The notes under the pieces are model-generated. The model was not told where the DNA came from. It searched no databases and saw only the letters and a list, made by a program, of their open reading frames with translations. From assembly GCA_024697655.1 (NCBI GenBank), contig JAILFI010000032.1, forward strand, positions 1 through 18,195: a stretch of DNA of 18,195 nt. Direction: 5' to 3'. The position numbers and the translations under genes were made by a program. Of the stretch, positions 1 through 7,718 are shown piece after piece (position 1 is the stretch's first letter; each line of letters opens with the position of its first letter). The DNA comes from Clostridiales bacterium. Lineage in GTDB: Bacteria > Bacillota_A > Clostridia > Peptostreptococcales > Anaerovoracaceae.

Positions 1-1
1 A

Positions 2-163
2 GAGATGAAGATCGCGGCCGCGCACGCGCTGGCGGACCTCACCCCCGACGCGGAACCTTGCGCTGACTACATCATCCCGACGGCGTTCCATCCGAAGGTC
101 GGTCCGGCTGTCGCAAAGGCGGCCGCCCAACCCGCCAGAGCCTCCGGTGTCGCGAGACTGTAG
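2..163 (+). CDS. NAD(P)-dependent malic enzyme, C-terminal fragment
   Basis: Only the last 53 codons are in the window; the gene starts upstream of base 1. The frame reads EMKIAAAHALADL, then DYIIPTAFHPKVGPAVAKA, and ends SGVARL followed by TAG. This matches the C-terminus of bacterial malic enzymes (oxidative decarboxylation of malate to pyruvate, cytosolic), where a 'MKIAAA.ALA', a 'DYIIP..F.P.V.PAVA.AVA' and a terminal 'GVAR' block are typical. A rho-independent terminator follows 6 bp after the stop. The fragment is too short to show cofactor preference or any catalytic residue, so NAD or NADP specificity is open. Confidence 0.78.
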   Translation, partial: EMKIAAAHALADLTPDAEPCADYIIPTAFHPKVGPAVAKAAAQPARASGVARL

Positions 164-169
164 AGTATT

Positions 170-205
170 AAAAAACCGGTGCCCCTCACAGGACACCGGT
201 TTTTT
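170..205. terminator. Bidirectional rho-independent terminator between malic enzyme and SGNH esterase
   Basis: CCGGTG (176-181) pairs with CACCGG (194-199). A-T pairs from the flanking A6 (170-175) and T6 (200-205) runs extend the stem, and CCT/AGG (184-186 with 190-192) can form an inner stem. A T-run on either strand lets it end the plus-strand malic enzyme transcript and the minus-strand esterase transcript. Confidence 0.9.
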
Positions 206-226
206 CTTGCTGTTGCTTTGTTCCGG

Positions 227-859
227 CTAAGCGTCCCCTGCCTGCCGCATCTCGGCCAGCCATGGCTCGAACAGCTGCTGCGCCAGGATCTCGGCAAAGA
301 CTTCATGCCCGAGTTCCGAAAGGTGCACGTTGTCGTACGCCATGGGGATCTCCCAGCCTGCGGCATCCAGGAAGCGGATCTCATGTTCTTCCGCCACCTC
401 GAACAGCGCCTGGGAAAACCTCCCGTCCGTCGTGTCGTACCGGCGGTAGTACGGGACCTCTTTGAGCGCCATCGCCGGCGGGGCGATCATGAGGATCTTG
501 AGCGGCGAAAGACCGTTCTTCTTGGATTCGTACAGATGCCTGACGAATCTGTCGGCGCGCCACGCCACCCCGTTCGGATCAGGATTGGCCATGCAGAGCA
601 GGTCGTTGGATCCGAGCATGAAGATGAACATATCGACCGGCGATTCCAGCCGGATCCACTTATCCACCGCGCTCTGTCCGATCGGTGTCGCCGGGATCTG
701 CCGCCCGTTGAGACCGTCCGCCACGATTGTAAAGGTGTCCCGGTATCTCGCCGCAAGGATGTCCGGCCACCGGTACCGTGCGTCGTACCGGCCAAATGAC
801 CCGTCCCGCGGATCAAATCCGTAAGTATTGCTGTCTCCGTAGATCAGGATCTTTTTCAT
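227..859 (-). CDS. SGNH/GDSL-family hydrolase (arylesterase/acyl-esterase type)
   Basis: A 210-residue cytosolic ester hydrolase with no signal peptide. The SGNH blocks are visible: GDSNTYG near the N-terminus with nucleophile Ser10, a Gly in NGR (G52), GSND with Asn85, and YDNVHLSELGH with Asp176 and His179 completing the catalytic triad. The 'GDSNT' opening is typical of the TesA/arylesterase branch. The natural substrate cannot be read from sequence. The ATG at 859 is chosen because GGAG (867-870 on the complement) lies 7 nt upstream. An upstream in-frame ATG at 895 has no ribosome binding site and overlaps the likely -10 box. The gene is alone on its transcript, diverging from the M29 peptidase. 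Confidence 0.88.
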   Translation of the reverse strand: MKKILIYGDSNTYGFDPRDGSFGRYDARYRWPDILAARYRDTFTIVADGLNGRQIPATPIGQSAVDKWIRLESPVDMFIFMLGSNDLLCMANPDPNGVAWRADRFVRHLYESKKNGLSPLKILMIAPPAMALKEVPYYRRYDTTDGRFSQALFEVAEEHEIRFLDAAGWEIPMAYDNVHLSELGHEVFAEILAQQLFEPWLAEMRQAGDA

Positions 860-893
860 CACAATGCTCCGTTTCTTCTCAAGGATATGCATC

Positions 894-899
894 ATTATA
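894..899 (-). promoter_or_regulatory. Probable -10 box for the SGNH hydrolase
   Basis: The minus strand reads TATAAT here, about 35 nt upstream of the chosen start codon. No good -35 element is visible at 16-18 nt spacing (the hexamer at 17 nt reads GTTTCG), so the call rests mainly on the perfect -10 match. Confidence 0.5.
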
Positions 900-944
900 C
901 CATAAAGTGCGGCGAACGAAACAGACCGGCGGACCGCCCGCCTG

Positions 945-973
945 TTGTTTTACCGCTGCGATTCGGATATACT
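945..973 (+). promoter_or_regulatory. Sigma-A-type promoter for the M29 aminopeptidase
   Basis: TTGTTT (945-950), a 17-nt spacer, then TATACT (968-973). Transcription should begin near 980, giving a leader of about 65 nt before the ATG at 1045. The predicted start coincides with the 5' edge of a short hairpin. Confidence 0.65.
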
Positions 974-979
974 GGAACA

Positions 980-994
980 GTCCGCGTAGCGGAC
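980..994 (+). other. Perfect short hairpin at the predicted mRNA 5' end
   Basis: GTCCGC (980-985), loop GTA, GCGGAC (989-994): a perfect 6-bp GC-rich stem. It has no following T-run, so it is not a terminator. Its position at the predicted transcription start suggests a 5'-end structure that could protect the message, which is inference. Confidence 0.4.
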
Positions 995-1044
995 ATTGCA
1001 AACTGTTACCATTCGCGAAAGCGATTCCATAAAGGAGGACATCT

Positions 1045-2154
1045 ATGGACCCGCGCATCAAAACACTTGCTCATCTGCTCGTTCATTACAGCTGCCGCCT
1101 CGAGGAGGGCGAGAAGATCCTGATCGACTTTGAAGGCAGCGAAGTCACCCCGCTCATCCGGCAGATCATCAAAGAGGTCTATCTGGCAGGCGGTCAGCCT
1201 TTTGTTTACGAACGCAACAGCACCATTCTGCGCGAACTGCTCTTCGGCGCAACGGAACAGCAGCTGCAGCTGGACGCGGACAACAAACTGGCTCTGATGA
1301 AGCAGATGGACGCTTACATCGCCGTGCGCGGCGCGGATAACCTGACGGAACTCGCCGATGTGCCGCACGAGAAAATGAATCTGTACAACCGCATCATGAC
1401 ACCGGTCACCGATGAGCGCGTGAACAACAGCAAATGGGTCGTTCTGCGCTACCCGAACAATGCGATGGCGCAGATGGCCAATATGAGCCGGGAGGCCTTT
1501 GAGGACTTCTATTATGACGTCTGCACGCTTGATTACAGCAAAATGGACAAAGCCATGGACGCGTTGAAAGACCTCATGGAACACACGGATAAGGTCCGCC
1601 TCGTGGCGCCCGGCACCGATCTGACTTTCTCAATCAAGGGTATCCCTGCGATCAAATGCGCAGGCGAATGCAATATTCCTGACGGCGAAGTGTACACCGC
1701 CCCTGTGCGCGAGAGTATGAACGGCACCATCGCCTACAACACGCCGTCCCTGGAAGACGGTTTTACCTACGAAAACATCGTCTTTGAGGTCAAAGACGGA
1801 AAGATCGTCAAAGCGACCGCCAACGACAACGAACGCATCAACGCGATGCTCGATACGGATGAAGGCGCACGGTATTTCGGTGAGTTCGCGATCGGTGTCA
1901 ACCCGTATGTCCTCGAGCCGATGAAGGACATCCTCTTCGACGAAAAGATCTGCGGCAGCTTCCACCTGACACCCGGCATGTGCTATGACGACGCCCCGAA
2001 CGGCAACAAATCCGCTGTCCACTGGGATCTCGTGCAGATCCAGCGGCCGGAATACGGCGGCGGCGAGATCTGGTTCGATGATGTGCTGATCCGTAAAGAC
2101 GGTCTGTTCGTGATCGACGAACTCCTGCCGCTCAACCCGGAGAACCTGAAATAG
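1045..2154 (+). CDS. M29-family metallo-aminopeptidase (AmpS/PepS type), short form
   Basis: A 369-residue cytosolic aminopeptidase that removes N-terminal residues from peptides. The family's metal-site residues can be placed: Glu215 in NIPDGEV, Glu280 in FGEFAIG, His307 in GSFHLTPG, Tyr314, and His326 and Asp328 in VHWDLV. Their spacing (65, 27, 7, 12, 2) follows the Thermus enzyme as I recall it (about 66, 29, 7, 24, 2), except that the loop between Tyr and the last His is about 12 residues shorter. Family members are usually about 400-415 residues, so this one is shorter overall but not truncated. The start is set by a perfect AAAGGAGG (1031-1038) 6 nt before ATG. It is monocistronic, with its own promoter and a terminator 17 bp after the stop. 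Confidence 0.92.
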   Translation: MDPRIKTLAHLLVHYSCRLEEGEKILIDFEGSEVTPLIRQIIKEVYLAGGQPFVYERNSTILRELLFGATEQQLQLDADNKLALMKQMDAYIAVRGADNLTELADVPHEKMNLYNRIMTPVTDERVNNSKWVVLRYPNNAMAQMANMSREAFEDFYYDVCTLDYSKMDKAMDALKDLMEHTDKVRLVAPGTDLTFSIKGIPAIKCAGECNIPDGEVYTAPVRESMNGTIAYNTPSLEDGFTYENIVFEVKDGKIVKATANDNERINAMLDTDEGARYFGEFAIGVNPYVLEPMKDILFDEKICGSFHLTPGMCYDDAPNGNKSAVHWDLVQIQRPEYGGGEIWFDDVLIRKDGLFVIDELLPLNPENLK

Positions 2155-2167
2155 AACGATGCATCAG

Positions 2168-2201
2168 AAAAGGCGTATCCTGCGGGATACGCCCTTTTTT
2201 T
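2168..2201. terminator. Bidirectional terminator between M29 peptidase and glucosaminidase
   Basis: GGCGTATCC (2172-2180), loop TGCG, GGATACGCC (2185-2193) form a perfect 9-bp stem flanked by A4 on the left and T7 on the right. It ends the aminopeptidase transcript, and on the minus strand the glucosaminidase transcript 38 bp after its stop. Confidence 0.93.
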
Positions 2202-2231
2202 ATCACTGTTCACGGCACTGCCGTTCCCGGA

Positions 2232-4919
2232 TCAGTACGGTTTCTTGACCTGTGTGACACTGTCGATGCCGTTGTAGACCGGGATGTAGAACTTCAGGTT
2301 CTTTTCACTGCCGGTATAGGCATAACCGAGGATCTTCCCCTCCTGCGCCGCGCCGGCGATGTAGGTCTCATACTGATGTTCGCCCGCATTCGCCGTCCCG
2401 TTGCAGACATTGAACTTCTTGGTATAGAACGTATTCTGCCCCTTGTCTACATAGTAGTACTTGTACCACTGGGCACCGCCCTGCAGTGCTGCTTTCTTTG
2501 TCTTCCACGGACGGCTGAACGTGGTGCTCTGCACAACACCGTTATAGTTCGGCTCTCCGGCTGCCCACCACAGACCGCGCCGTGTCGCGTTCACGACCGT
2601 GGAGTAGCTCGTTCCTGTGAAAACACTCCCGTAGTAGGCACCGATGTTGAAGTAGTTGTAATACCCCTTCAGGCTGAGTACGCCGCTCTTCAGCTTGATC
2701 GTACCGGTGTAGCTGCCGCTGATCAGGTCGTTGGAACCGCCTGTCCACCCCTGCTCCTGCACGATCATCGCAGCGAGGACGGTCGGATTGATGCCCGCGG
2801 TCTGTCCGCCTGTTGTCAGATAACCGATAAAGGTATCGTTATTCATGAAGCAGCTGCTGTTATGGGATACCAGCCGTTTGACCGATGCGGTGCTGCTCGC
2901 GGCGGCAAGATACCGGTGATCCATGAAGGCGAAGATGTATTCCTCCGTCAGATAGTTGCGCGGATCGAGATAGTATTTCAGTTCGTTCCCCTTCGAATAT
3001 GTGGGGGTGACTTCATAGGTCGTCGAGTAATTCTTTCCCGCTTCTTTGGAGAGTGCCGTGTCGAAGGTCATCCCTGTCTTGGCAGGCAGGAACTGCCACG
3101 TGGGGTGTGCACTGTGAAGCTTTTTCAACGCCGGCCAGTAGGTCTTCGGAAATCCCTGCTGGCTGAGGTATGTCTCAAAGGCATCCAGGCCGCTCAGTTT
3201 GAACGGCTCGATCATGACGTATTTGGTCGTTCCCTTCACATCACGGACCGCGATCCGGAACGTATACTCACCTGCGGGGAGATTCTGGATCTTGATCGAC
3301 GATGCGGCTTTGGAAATATCGATCGTCTTTGACTTGGGCGATTTGAACTGATAATACGCCCCGCTGACCCATTTGCCGGTCTTTTTGCTGACAACGCCGA
3401 CTGTGGCCAGATCGATCGTCTGCTGGGAAGTAACGATACCGGCGACATTGAAAGGAACGCCGATATACATGTCTTCCGGATACCGCGCGCCGGAGACAGC
3501 GAATCCGGACGCGGACGCGGACGACGCTTTGACGGTGAAACTGGTTTTCTTCACGTACTTGGTAAAGCCGCTCTCATCGCGCACCGCGATCCGGTAGGTA
3601 TAACTGCCCGCCGGAAGATTGGTAAAATCGATCGACGAAGCCACCGAGGCTGCATCAAACGACTTGCTGCCCGGTTCCGCTTTAGCGGTGGCGCCGTAGA
3701 CCCACTTTCCGGTCGCGCCGCTGACAACGCCGACCGTGACCGTTTCGATCTTCCTCCCCGAGGTGATCGTCCCCTTGGGGCTGAATGCGGTGCCCTGCGT
3801 CATGCTGGCGGCGGGGCTGTTATCCCCGCTCAGTTTGAATGCTGTGACCGTAAACGGCTTTTTGAGCAGATACTTGGATGTCCCTTTTTTGTCTTTGACA
3901 GCGATCCGATAGGTATACGAGCCTTCCGGCAGAGAGCCGAACCGGATCGATTCGTCAGCTGCGGAAACATCATAGGTCTTTGTACCCGGTGACCTTACGG
4001 TGAAGGTGGCGCCGTCCACCCACTTGGCGGTCTTCTCGTCAACGACCCCGATCGTGATGGTCTCGAGACGCAGCGCCGAAGTGATCTTCCCGGACAGAGA
4101 GAACGAGTCTCCGGTCATCAGAGCCGTCGGATAGGTCTCCCCTGTCAGCGTGAAAGCAGAATCGCCTTCTGTTACAGTGAAAGACTTTGAAATGAGATAC
4201 TTTGAAGTATTATTCGCATCCTTGACGGCTACACGGTAACTGTATGTCCCCTCTTCCAGACTGCTGAAATCCAGTGAGGCGTTGGCTTCCGAAATATCAA
4301 ACGTCTTGCTGTTCACCGCGCGGTTTGCGTAAGTTACCGCATCGACCCATTTGCCGGAGCTGTCGACCACGCCGACCGTCACCACCAGCAGTCTGGCCGC
4401 GGAGGTGATCGTTCCGGCCACCGAAAAGCTGCTTCCTTCCTTGATGCTGACCGGCACCGCCTCGTCCTGCAGTGTGAAGGAAGACTCCACTTGCGCAGCA
4501 TCTACCGAGAACGGCTTGCTGAGCAGGTATTCGGAAGTCCCTCCGGAATACTTGACCGCGATCCGGTAGGAGTAAGAACCTTTCGGCAATGTGCCGAATT
4601 TGATATGGGAATCAGCGGTGGCGATGTTGAATACTTTCGTCTTCGGTGTCGCTTTATAGGTGGCGCTGTCCACCCATTTCCCGGTCGCGTCACTGACGAC
4701 GCCGACCGTAACGACCTCCAGCGACTGGGTGGAGTTGATCGTTCCTGTGATACTGAACGAAGACCCTTCTTCCATGGAGGACGGCGGATAATTGGCACCG
4801 GAAAGGGTCGCGATGCCCGATGCCGCCGCTGCAGGCGCAGGTAGCACAAAAAGCACCATGCACAAGGCAAGCAGCAACAGAGGTATTCTTCTGACACGTT
4901 TTATACGTCTTTCATTCAT
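2232..4919 (-). CDS. Secreted modular glucosaminidase (GH73-like) with five tandem surface modules
   Basis: An 895-residue exported protein. Residues 1-33 form a signal peptide: basic RRIKRVRR, then a leucine-rich core and an APAAAA cleavage region. Residues about 36-577 hold five tandem modules of roughly 107 residues, each with TVGVV, GKWV, SK(T/S)(F/Y)D, LP.GSYTYRIAV and KYL..PF.V blocks. Residues about 578-895 resemble the glucosaminidase catalytic domain of clostridial cell-wall hydrolases: LHSAHPTWQF, then AAMIVQEQGW with likely catalytic Glu722, then NYFNIGAYYG. It would cleave N-acetylglucosaminyl bonds in peptidoglycan outside the membrane. The start at 4919 has GGTG 5 nt upstream. 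A longer reading frame beginning at 5003 would put 28 residues before the signal peptide and is rejected. No LPXTG or transmembrane anchor is seen, so the modules may hold it in the wall. An annotation as amidase is possible but less likely. Confidence 0.87.
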   Translation of the reverse strand: MNERRIKRVRRIPLLLLALCMVLFVLPAPAAAASGIATLSGANYPPSSMEEGSSFSITGTINSTQSLEVVTVGVVSDATGKWVDSATYKATPKTKVFNIATADSHIKFGTLPKGSYSYRIAVKYSGGTSEYLLSKPFSVDAAQVESSFTLQDEAVPVSIKEGSSFSVAGTITSAARLLVVTVGVVDSSGKWVDAVTYANRAVNSKTFDISEANASLDFSSLEEGTYSYRVAVKDANNTSKYLISKSFTVTEGDSAFTLTGETYPTALMTGDSFSLSGKITSALRLETITIGVVDEKTAKWVDGATFTVRSPGTKTYDVSAADESIRFGSLPEGSYTYRIAVKDKKGTSKYLLKKPFTVTAFKLSGDNSPAASMTQGTAFSPKGTITSGRKIETVTVGVVSGATGKWVYGATAKAEPGSKSFDAASVASSIDFTNLPAGSYTYRIAVRDESGFTKYVKKTSFTVKASSASASGFAVSGARYPEDMYIGVPFNVAGIVTSQQTIDLATVGVVSKKTGKWVSGAYYQFKSPKSKTIDISKAASSIKIQNLPAGEYTFRIAVRDVKGTTKYVMIEPFKLSGLDAFETYLSQQGFPKTYWPALKKLHSAHPTWQFLPAKTGMTFDTALSKEAGKNYSTTYEVTPTYSKGNELKYYLDPRNYLTEEYIFAFMDHRYLAAASSTASVKRLVSHNSSCFMNNDTFIGYLTTGGQTAGINPTVLAAMIVQEQGWTGGSNDLISGSYTGTIKLKSGVLSLKGYYNYFNIGAYYGSVFTGTSYSTVVNATRRGLWWAAGEPNYNGVVQSTTFSRPWKTKKAALQGGAQWYKYYYVDKGQNTFYTKKFNVCNGTANAGEHQYETYIAGAAQEGKILGYAYTGSEKNLKFYIPVYNGIDSVTQVKKPY
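3189..4814 (-). repeat. Five tandem ~107-residue protein modules within the glucosaminidase
   Basis: Module boundaries in coding order are about 4814-4485, 4484-4161, 4160-3840, 3839-3507 and 3506-3189. Each opens with a 'F.LSG...P..M..G..FS..G.ITS' strand and ends with 'KPFTV'. The copies have diverged clearly in protein sequence and are not near-identical in DNA, so this is an old internal duplication. The alternating hydrophobic pattern suggests a beta-sandwich; this is inference. Confidence 0.85.
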
Positions 4920-5029
4920 TTTTTCACCATTATGCGCCAGTGCGCCCGGCAGGATAGTAAAAATCCATTCGTCCTGCTTTTGACACACAAAAACAACAAA
5001 CAAATGGACCAGTTCAGAAAGATTCTAAC

Positions 5030-5035
5030 ATTATA
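5030..5035 (-). promoter_or_regulatory. Possible -10 box for the glucosaminidase gene
   Basis: The minus strand reads TATAAT, about 110 nt before the start codon, in the 163-bp gap after the nucleoside phosphorylase. The hexamer at 17-nt spacing is GTGTCG, a weak -35. No T-run hairpin follows the upstream gene, so readthrough may also contribute. Confidence 0.42.
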
Positions 5036-5082
5036 TAGTGCTGAAAGTCAAACGACACCGTTCCGTTCCCGGAAGAACCGCT

Positions 5083-6390
5083 TCAGACTCCGATCGTATC
5101 AATGATGAGCCGTCCGGCTGCAGGCGCTTCTTCGCCGATCTGATACGCTGCCCTGAGATCGCCTGCCGCTTCTCTGATCTTCTCCGCGTCTGCTCCGAAA
5201 AGCCTTGCGAGACGGTCTCCCTTATTGACCTTGCCGCCGGTCTTGATGTACAGATAGGCACCGGCGCTCTCATCGATCTCATCCTCTTTGCGCGCACGGC
5301 CTGCACCGGATTTCTGGACCGCAGCGCCGACCAGCGAAGCGTCGAGGGCGGTCACATAACCGCTCTCCTGCGCAAGGATATCCACTGCATGCGCCGGTCT
5401 TGGGAGCAGCTTGATGTCGTCGATGACCATCTCGTTGCCATTTTGCGCAGCGATCATTTCACGGAACTTATCGAGACCGCGGCCGCTTAAGAGCGCTTCT
5501 TCAGCCATCACACGCGCGCTGTCGAAATCATCCGCTTTGCCGCCGAGCAATACCATCAGCGATGCCAGATGCAGCGAAAGCGCAGTGATATCTTCCGGGC
5601 CTCTGCCTTTGAGTGTCTCGATGGCTTCAACGACCTCGCAGCTGTTGCCCGCAGCCTGCCCGAGCGGCTGCTCCATGCCGGTAATGACCGCGATCGTCCG
5701 TTTGCCGGCGGCGTTGCCGATCCGCACCATACGTTCTGCCAGATCCCTGGCTGCTTCTTCTGTTTGCATAAATGCGCCGCTGCCGCACTTGACATCAAGC
5801 AGGATCGCATCCGCTCCGGACGCGAGCTTTTTGCTCATGATGCTGGACGCGATCAGGCTCGGCTCATCGACCGTTCCGGTGACGTCCCGAAGCGCGTAAA
5901 GCAGTTTGTCCGCTTTGGCAAGATCAGCGCTTTGACCGACCACAGCGATCCCCTTCTCACGCACGTTCTCAATGAAGTCTTCCGGCTTCACGGCTACTTC
6001 AAACCCCGGGATCGCACAAAGTTTGTCGATCGTTCCGCCTGTCATCCCAAGCCCCCGCCCGCTCATCTTGGCGATCGGGACACCGCAGGCAGCCGCGAGC
6101 GGCGCCACGATCATCGTCGTTTTGTCGCCGATCCCGCCGGTGCTGTGCTTGTCCACTTTGATCCCGGGGATCCCGGACAGATCCATCGTTACCCCGGAGT
6201 CCTGCATCGCCTTCGTCAGGACGTTGGTTTCCTCTTCGTTCATGTGCTGGTAATAGATCGCCATCAGAAGCGCAGAAGCCTGGTAGTCCGGCACTTCCCC
6301 GTTCGTATAGGCCTGCACGAACCATTCGATCTCTTCTTTTGTCAGCGCATTGCCGTTGCGTTTTTTGATGATGATATCAACCATATTCAT
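5083..6390 (-). CDS. pdp: Pyrimidine-nucleoside (thymidine) phosphorylase
   Basis: A 435-residue cytosolic enzyme that phosphorolyses thymidine, uridine or deoxyuridine to the free base and (deoxy)ribose-1-phosphate. The phosphate-binding KHSTGGIGDK lies at residues 81-90 and the family signature SGRGLGMTGGTIDK at 110-123. RDVTGTVDEP and SIMSKKLASGAD follow, then a C-terminal lobe with YIKTGGKVNKGD. Bacillota proteins of this length are usually the broad-specificity Pdp, though DeoA-like thymidine specificity cannot be excluded. ATG at 6390 is chosen because GGAG (6399-6402) sits 8 nt upstream. An ATG two codons later and a GTG three codons earlier are alternatives. It starts 56 bp after cinA and is probably the last gene of that operon; no other nucleoside catabolic gene is adjacent. 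Confidence 0.93.
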   Translation of the reverse strand: MNMVDIIIKKRNGNALTKEEIEWFVQAYTNGEVPDYQASALLMAIYYQHMNEEETNVLTKAMQDSGVTMDLSGIPGIKVDKHSTGGIGDKTTMIVAPLAAACGVPIAKMSGRGLGMTGGTIDKLCAIPGFEVAVKPEDFIENVREKGIAVVGQSADLAKADKLLYALRDVTGTVDEPSLIASSIMSKKLASGADAILLDVKCGSGAFMQTEEAARDLAERMVRIGNAAGKRTIAVITGMEQPLGQAAGNSCEVVEAIETLKGRGPEDITALSLHLASLMVLLGGKADDFDSARVMAEEALLSGRGLDKFREMIAAQNGNEMVIDDIKLLPRPAHAVDILAQESGYVTALDASLVGAAVQKSGAGRARKEDEIDESAGAYLYIKTGGKVNKGDRLARLFGADAEKIREAAGDLRAAYQIGEEAPAAGRLIIDTIGV

Positions 6391-6446
6391 AGCGATCACT
6401 CCAGCCTGTTCGTTTACTGATAGGAATCGGTTATTGCTGCTCTTCG

Positions 6447-7718
6447 TCAGCTCCTAGCATCATAATACCCGTCCTGAGACACCTTTTCAAGAAGCTCGTA
6501 CACATGCCAGAACATCTCCAGCATGGATTTGTTGCGGTTCCAGGCGCGGCTGACGTTGCGCGGTTCTACGCGGTACACCTCCGTCTGCCCGCGGAAACAG
6601 AGTCCGATATAGGCAAGCCCGACCGGTTTCTCGGCACTGCCGCCCTCCGGGCCGGCGATACCCGTCACGCTGACACAGATATCGCTGCCGCAGACGCGGT
6701 ACAGCCCGTCCGCCATTTCGCGGGCTGTCTCTTCGCTGACCGCACCGTGTGCAGCCAGCGTTTCTTCCCGGACGCCGAGCTCCGCCATCTTCGCCTCGTT
6801 GCTGTACGTGACAAGGCCCCGGTCGAAGACCGACGAAATGCCCGGGATCGCGATCAGTGCCGACGCGAACATCCCGCCTGTACAGGACTCCGCCGACGAG
6901 ATCGTAAGGCCCTGCTCGAGCAGCTTCGCCCCGACCGTTTCCGGCAGGGTGCCGCCGTCTGTACTGTAGATAAACGCCCCGACGATCTGTCTCACGTTCT
7001 TAATCGCCGCTTCCACCCGGCTGCGGGCAACGGCAGGATCCCGGTCTTTGCTGGCAATGCGCAGATAACTCTCTCCTTCTTTCGCGTAGGTTGCGAACGT
7101 CGGATCCGTCTGCCCGTCGATCAGCGGCAGCAGGGCTGTCTCAAGCTGCGATTCACCGATCCCGTAAGTCATAATGTCTCGGAAATATACAGTGCCGCCC
7201 TCTCCGACCTCTTCCAGGAAAGGTCTGACGCGGCGTTCATACATCGCCTTCATTTCCCTGGGCGGTCCCGGGATGCAGAGGATATACTGGCCGCCGTCCT
7301 CCAGTGCGAAACCTGGGGCTGTGCCCTGATCGTTATCGAAGACCACGGCACGGGTCGGCATATACGCCTGTTTGAGATTGTTGTCAGTCATGTGCCGGTG
7401 ACGTTTGCAGAAGGCTTCTTTCAGCGCGGCCATGGACGGCTCGTGGAGCACCAGCGTGTCATGGAACGCTTCGCATGCGATCTCCTTGGTCAGATCGTCC
7501 TGTGTCGGCCCCAGCCCGCCCGTTGTCAGGATCAGGTCGCAGTCCCTGCGCGACAGATCGATCACTTCGCGCAGCCGCGCCGGATTGTCGCCGACCGTAT
7601 GATGATACAGAACGTCAAATCCCAGCAGATTGAGCTGCTGGGAAAGATAAACAACATTGGTGTTGACCGTCTGCCCCATGAGCAGTTCGGTCCCGACACT
7701 GATAAGTGCTGCCCGCAT
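6447..7718 (-). CDS. cinA: CinA: competence/damage-inducible protein, nicotinamide-nucleotide amidohydrolase
   Basis: A 423-residue two-domain protein. The N-terminal MoaB-like (COG1058) domain opens with ISVGTELLMGQTVNTN and has TTGGLGPTQDD. The C-terminal PncC domain carries SSAESCTGG, then VTYSNEAK and VSVTGIAGPEGG. CinA proteins hydrolyse ADP-ribose and deamidate NMN, so it probably repairs and recycles pyridine nucleotides in the cytosol. Both halves are intact and length is normal. Its ATG overlaps the pgsA TGA by one base (TGATG), and its AAAGGAGG lies inside the last pgsA codons, implying translational coupling. In many Bacillota recA follows cinA; here a nucleoside phosphorylase does. 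Confidence 0.95.
   Translation of the reverse strand: MRAALISVGTELLMGQTVNTNVVYLSQQLNLLGFDVLYHHTVGDNPARLREVIDLSRRDCDLILTTGGLGPTQDDLTKEIACEAFHDTLVLHEPSMAALKEAFCKRHRHMTDNNLKQAYMPTRAVVFDNDQGTAPGFALEDGGQYILCIPGPPREMKAMYERRVRPFLEEVGEGGTVYFRDIMTYGIGESQLETALLPLIDGQTDPTFATYAKEGESYLRIASKDRDPAVARSRVEAAIKNVRQIVGAFIYSTDGGTLPETVGAKLLEQGLTISSAESCTGGMFASALIAIPGISSVFDRGLVTYSNEAKMAELGVREETLAAHGAVSEETAREMADGLYRVCGSDICVSVTGIAGPEGGSAEKPVGLAYIGLCFRGQTEVYRVEPRNVSRAWNRNKSMLEMFWHVYELLEKVSQDGYYDARS

Noticed and set aside
4949..4977. GCAGGA/TCCTGC inverted repeat in the glucosaminidase leader
   Set aside because: The stem is only 6 bp with a 17-nt loop and no T-run, and matches no riboswitch I recognise; likely chance.
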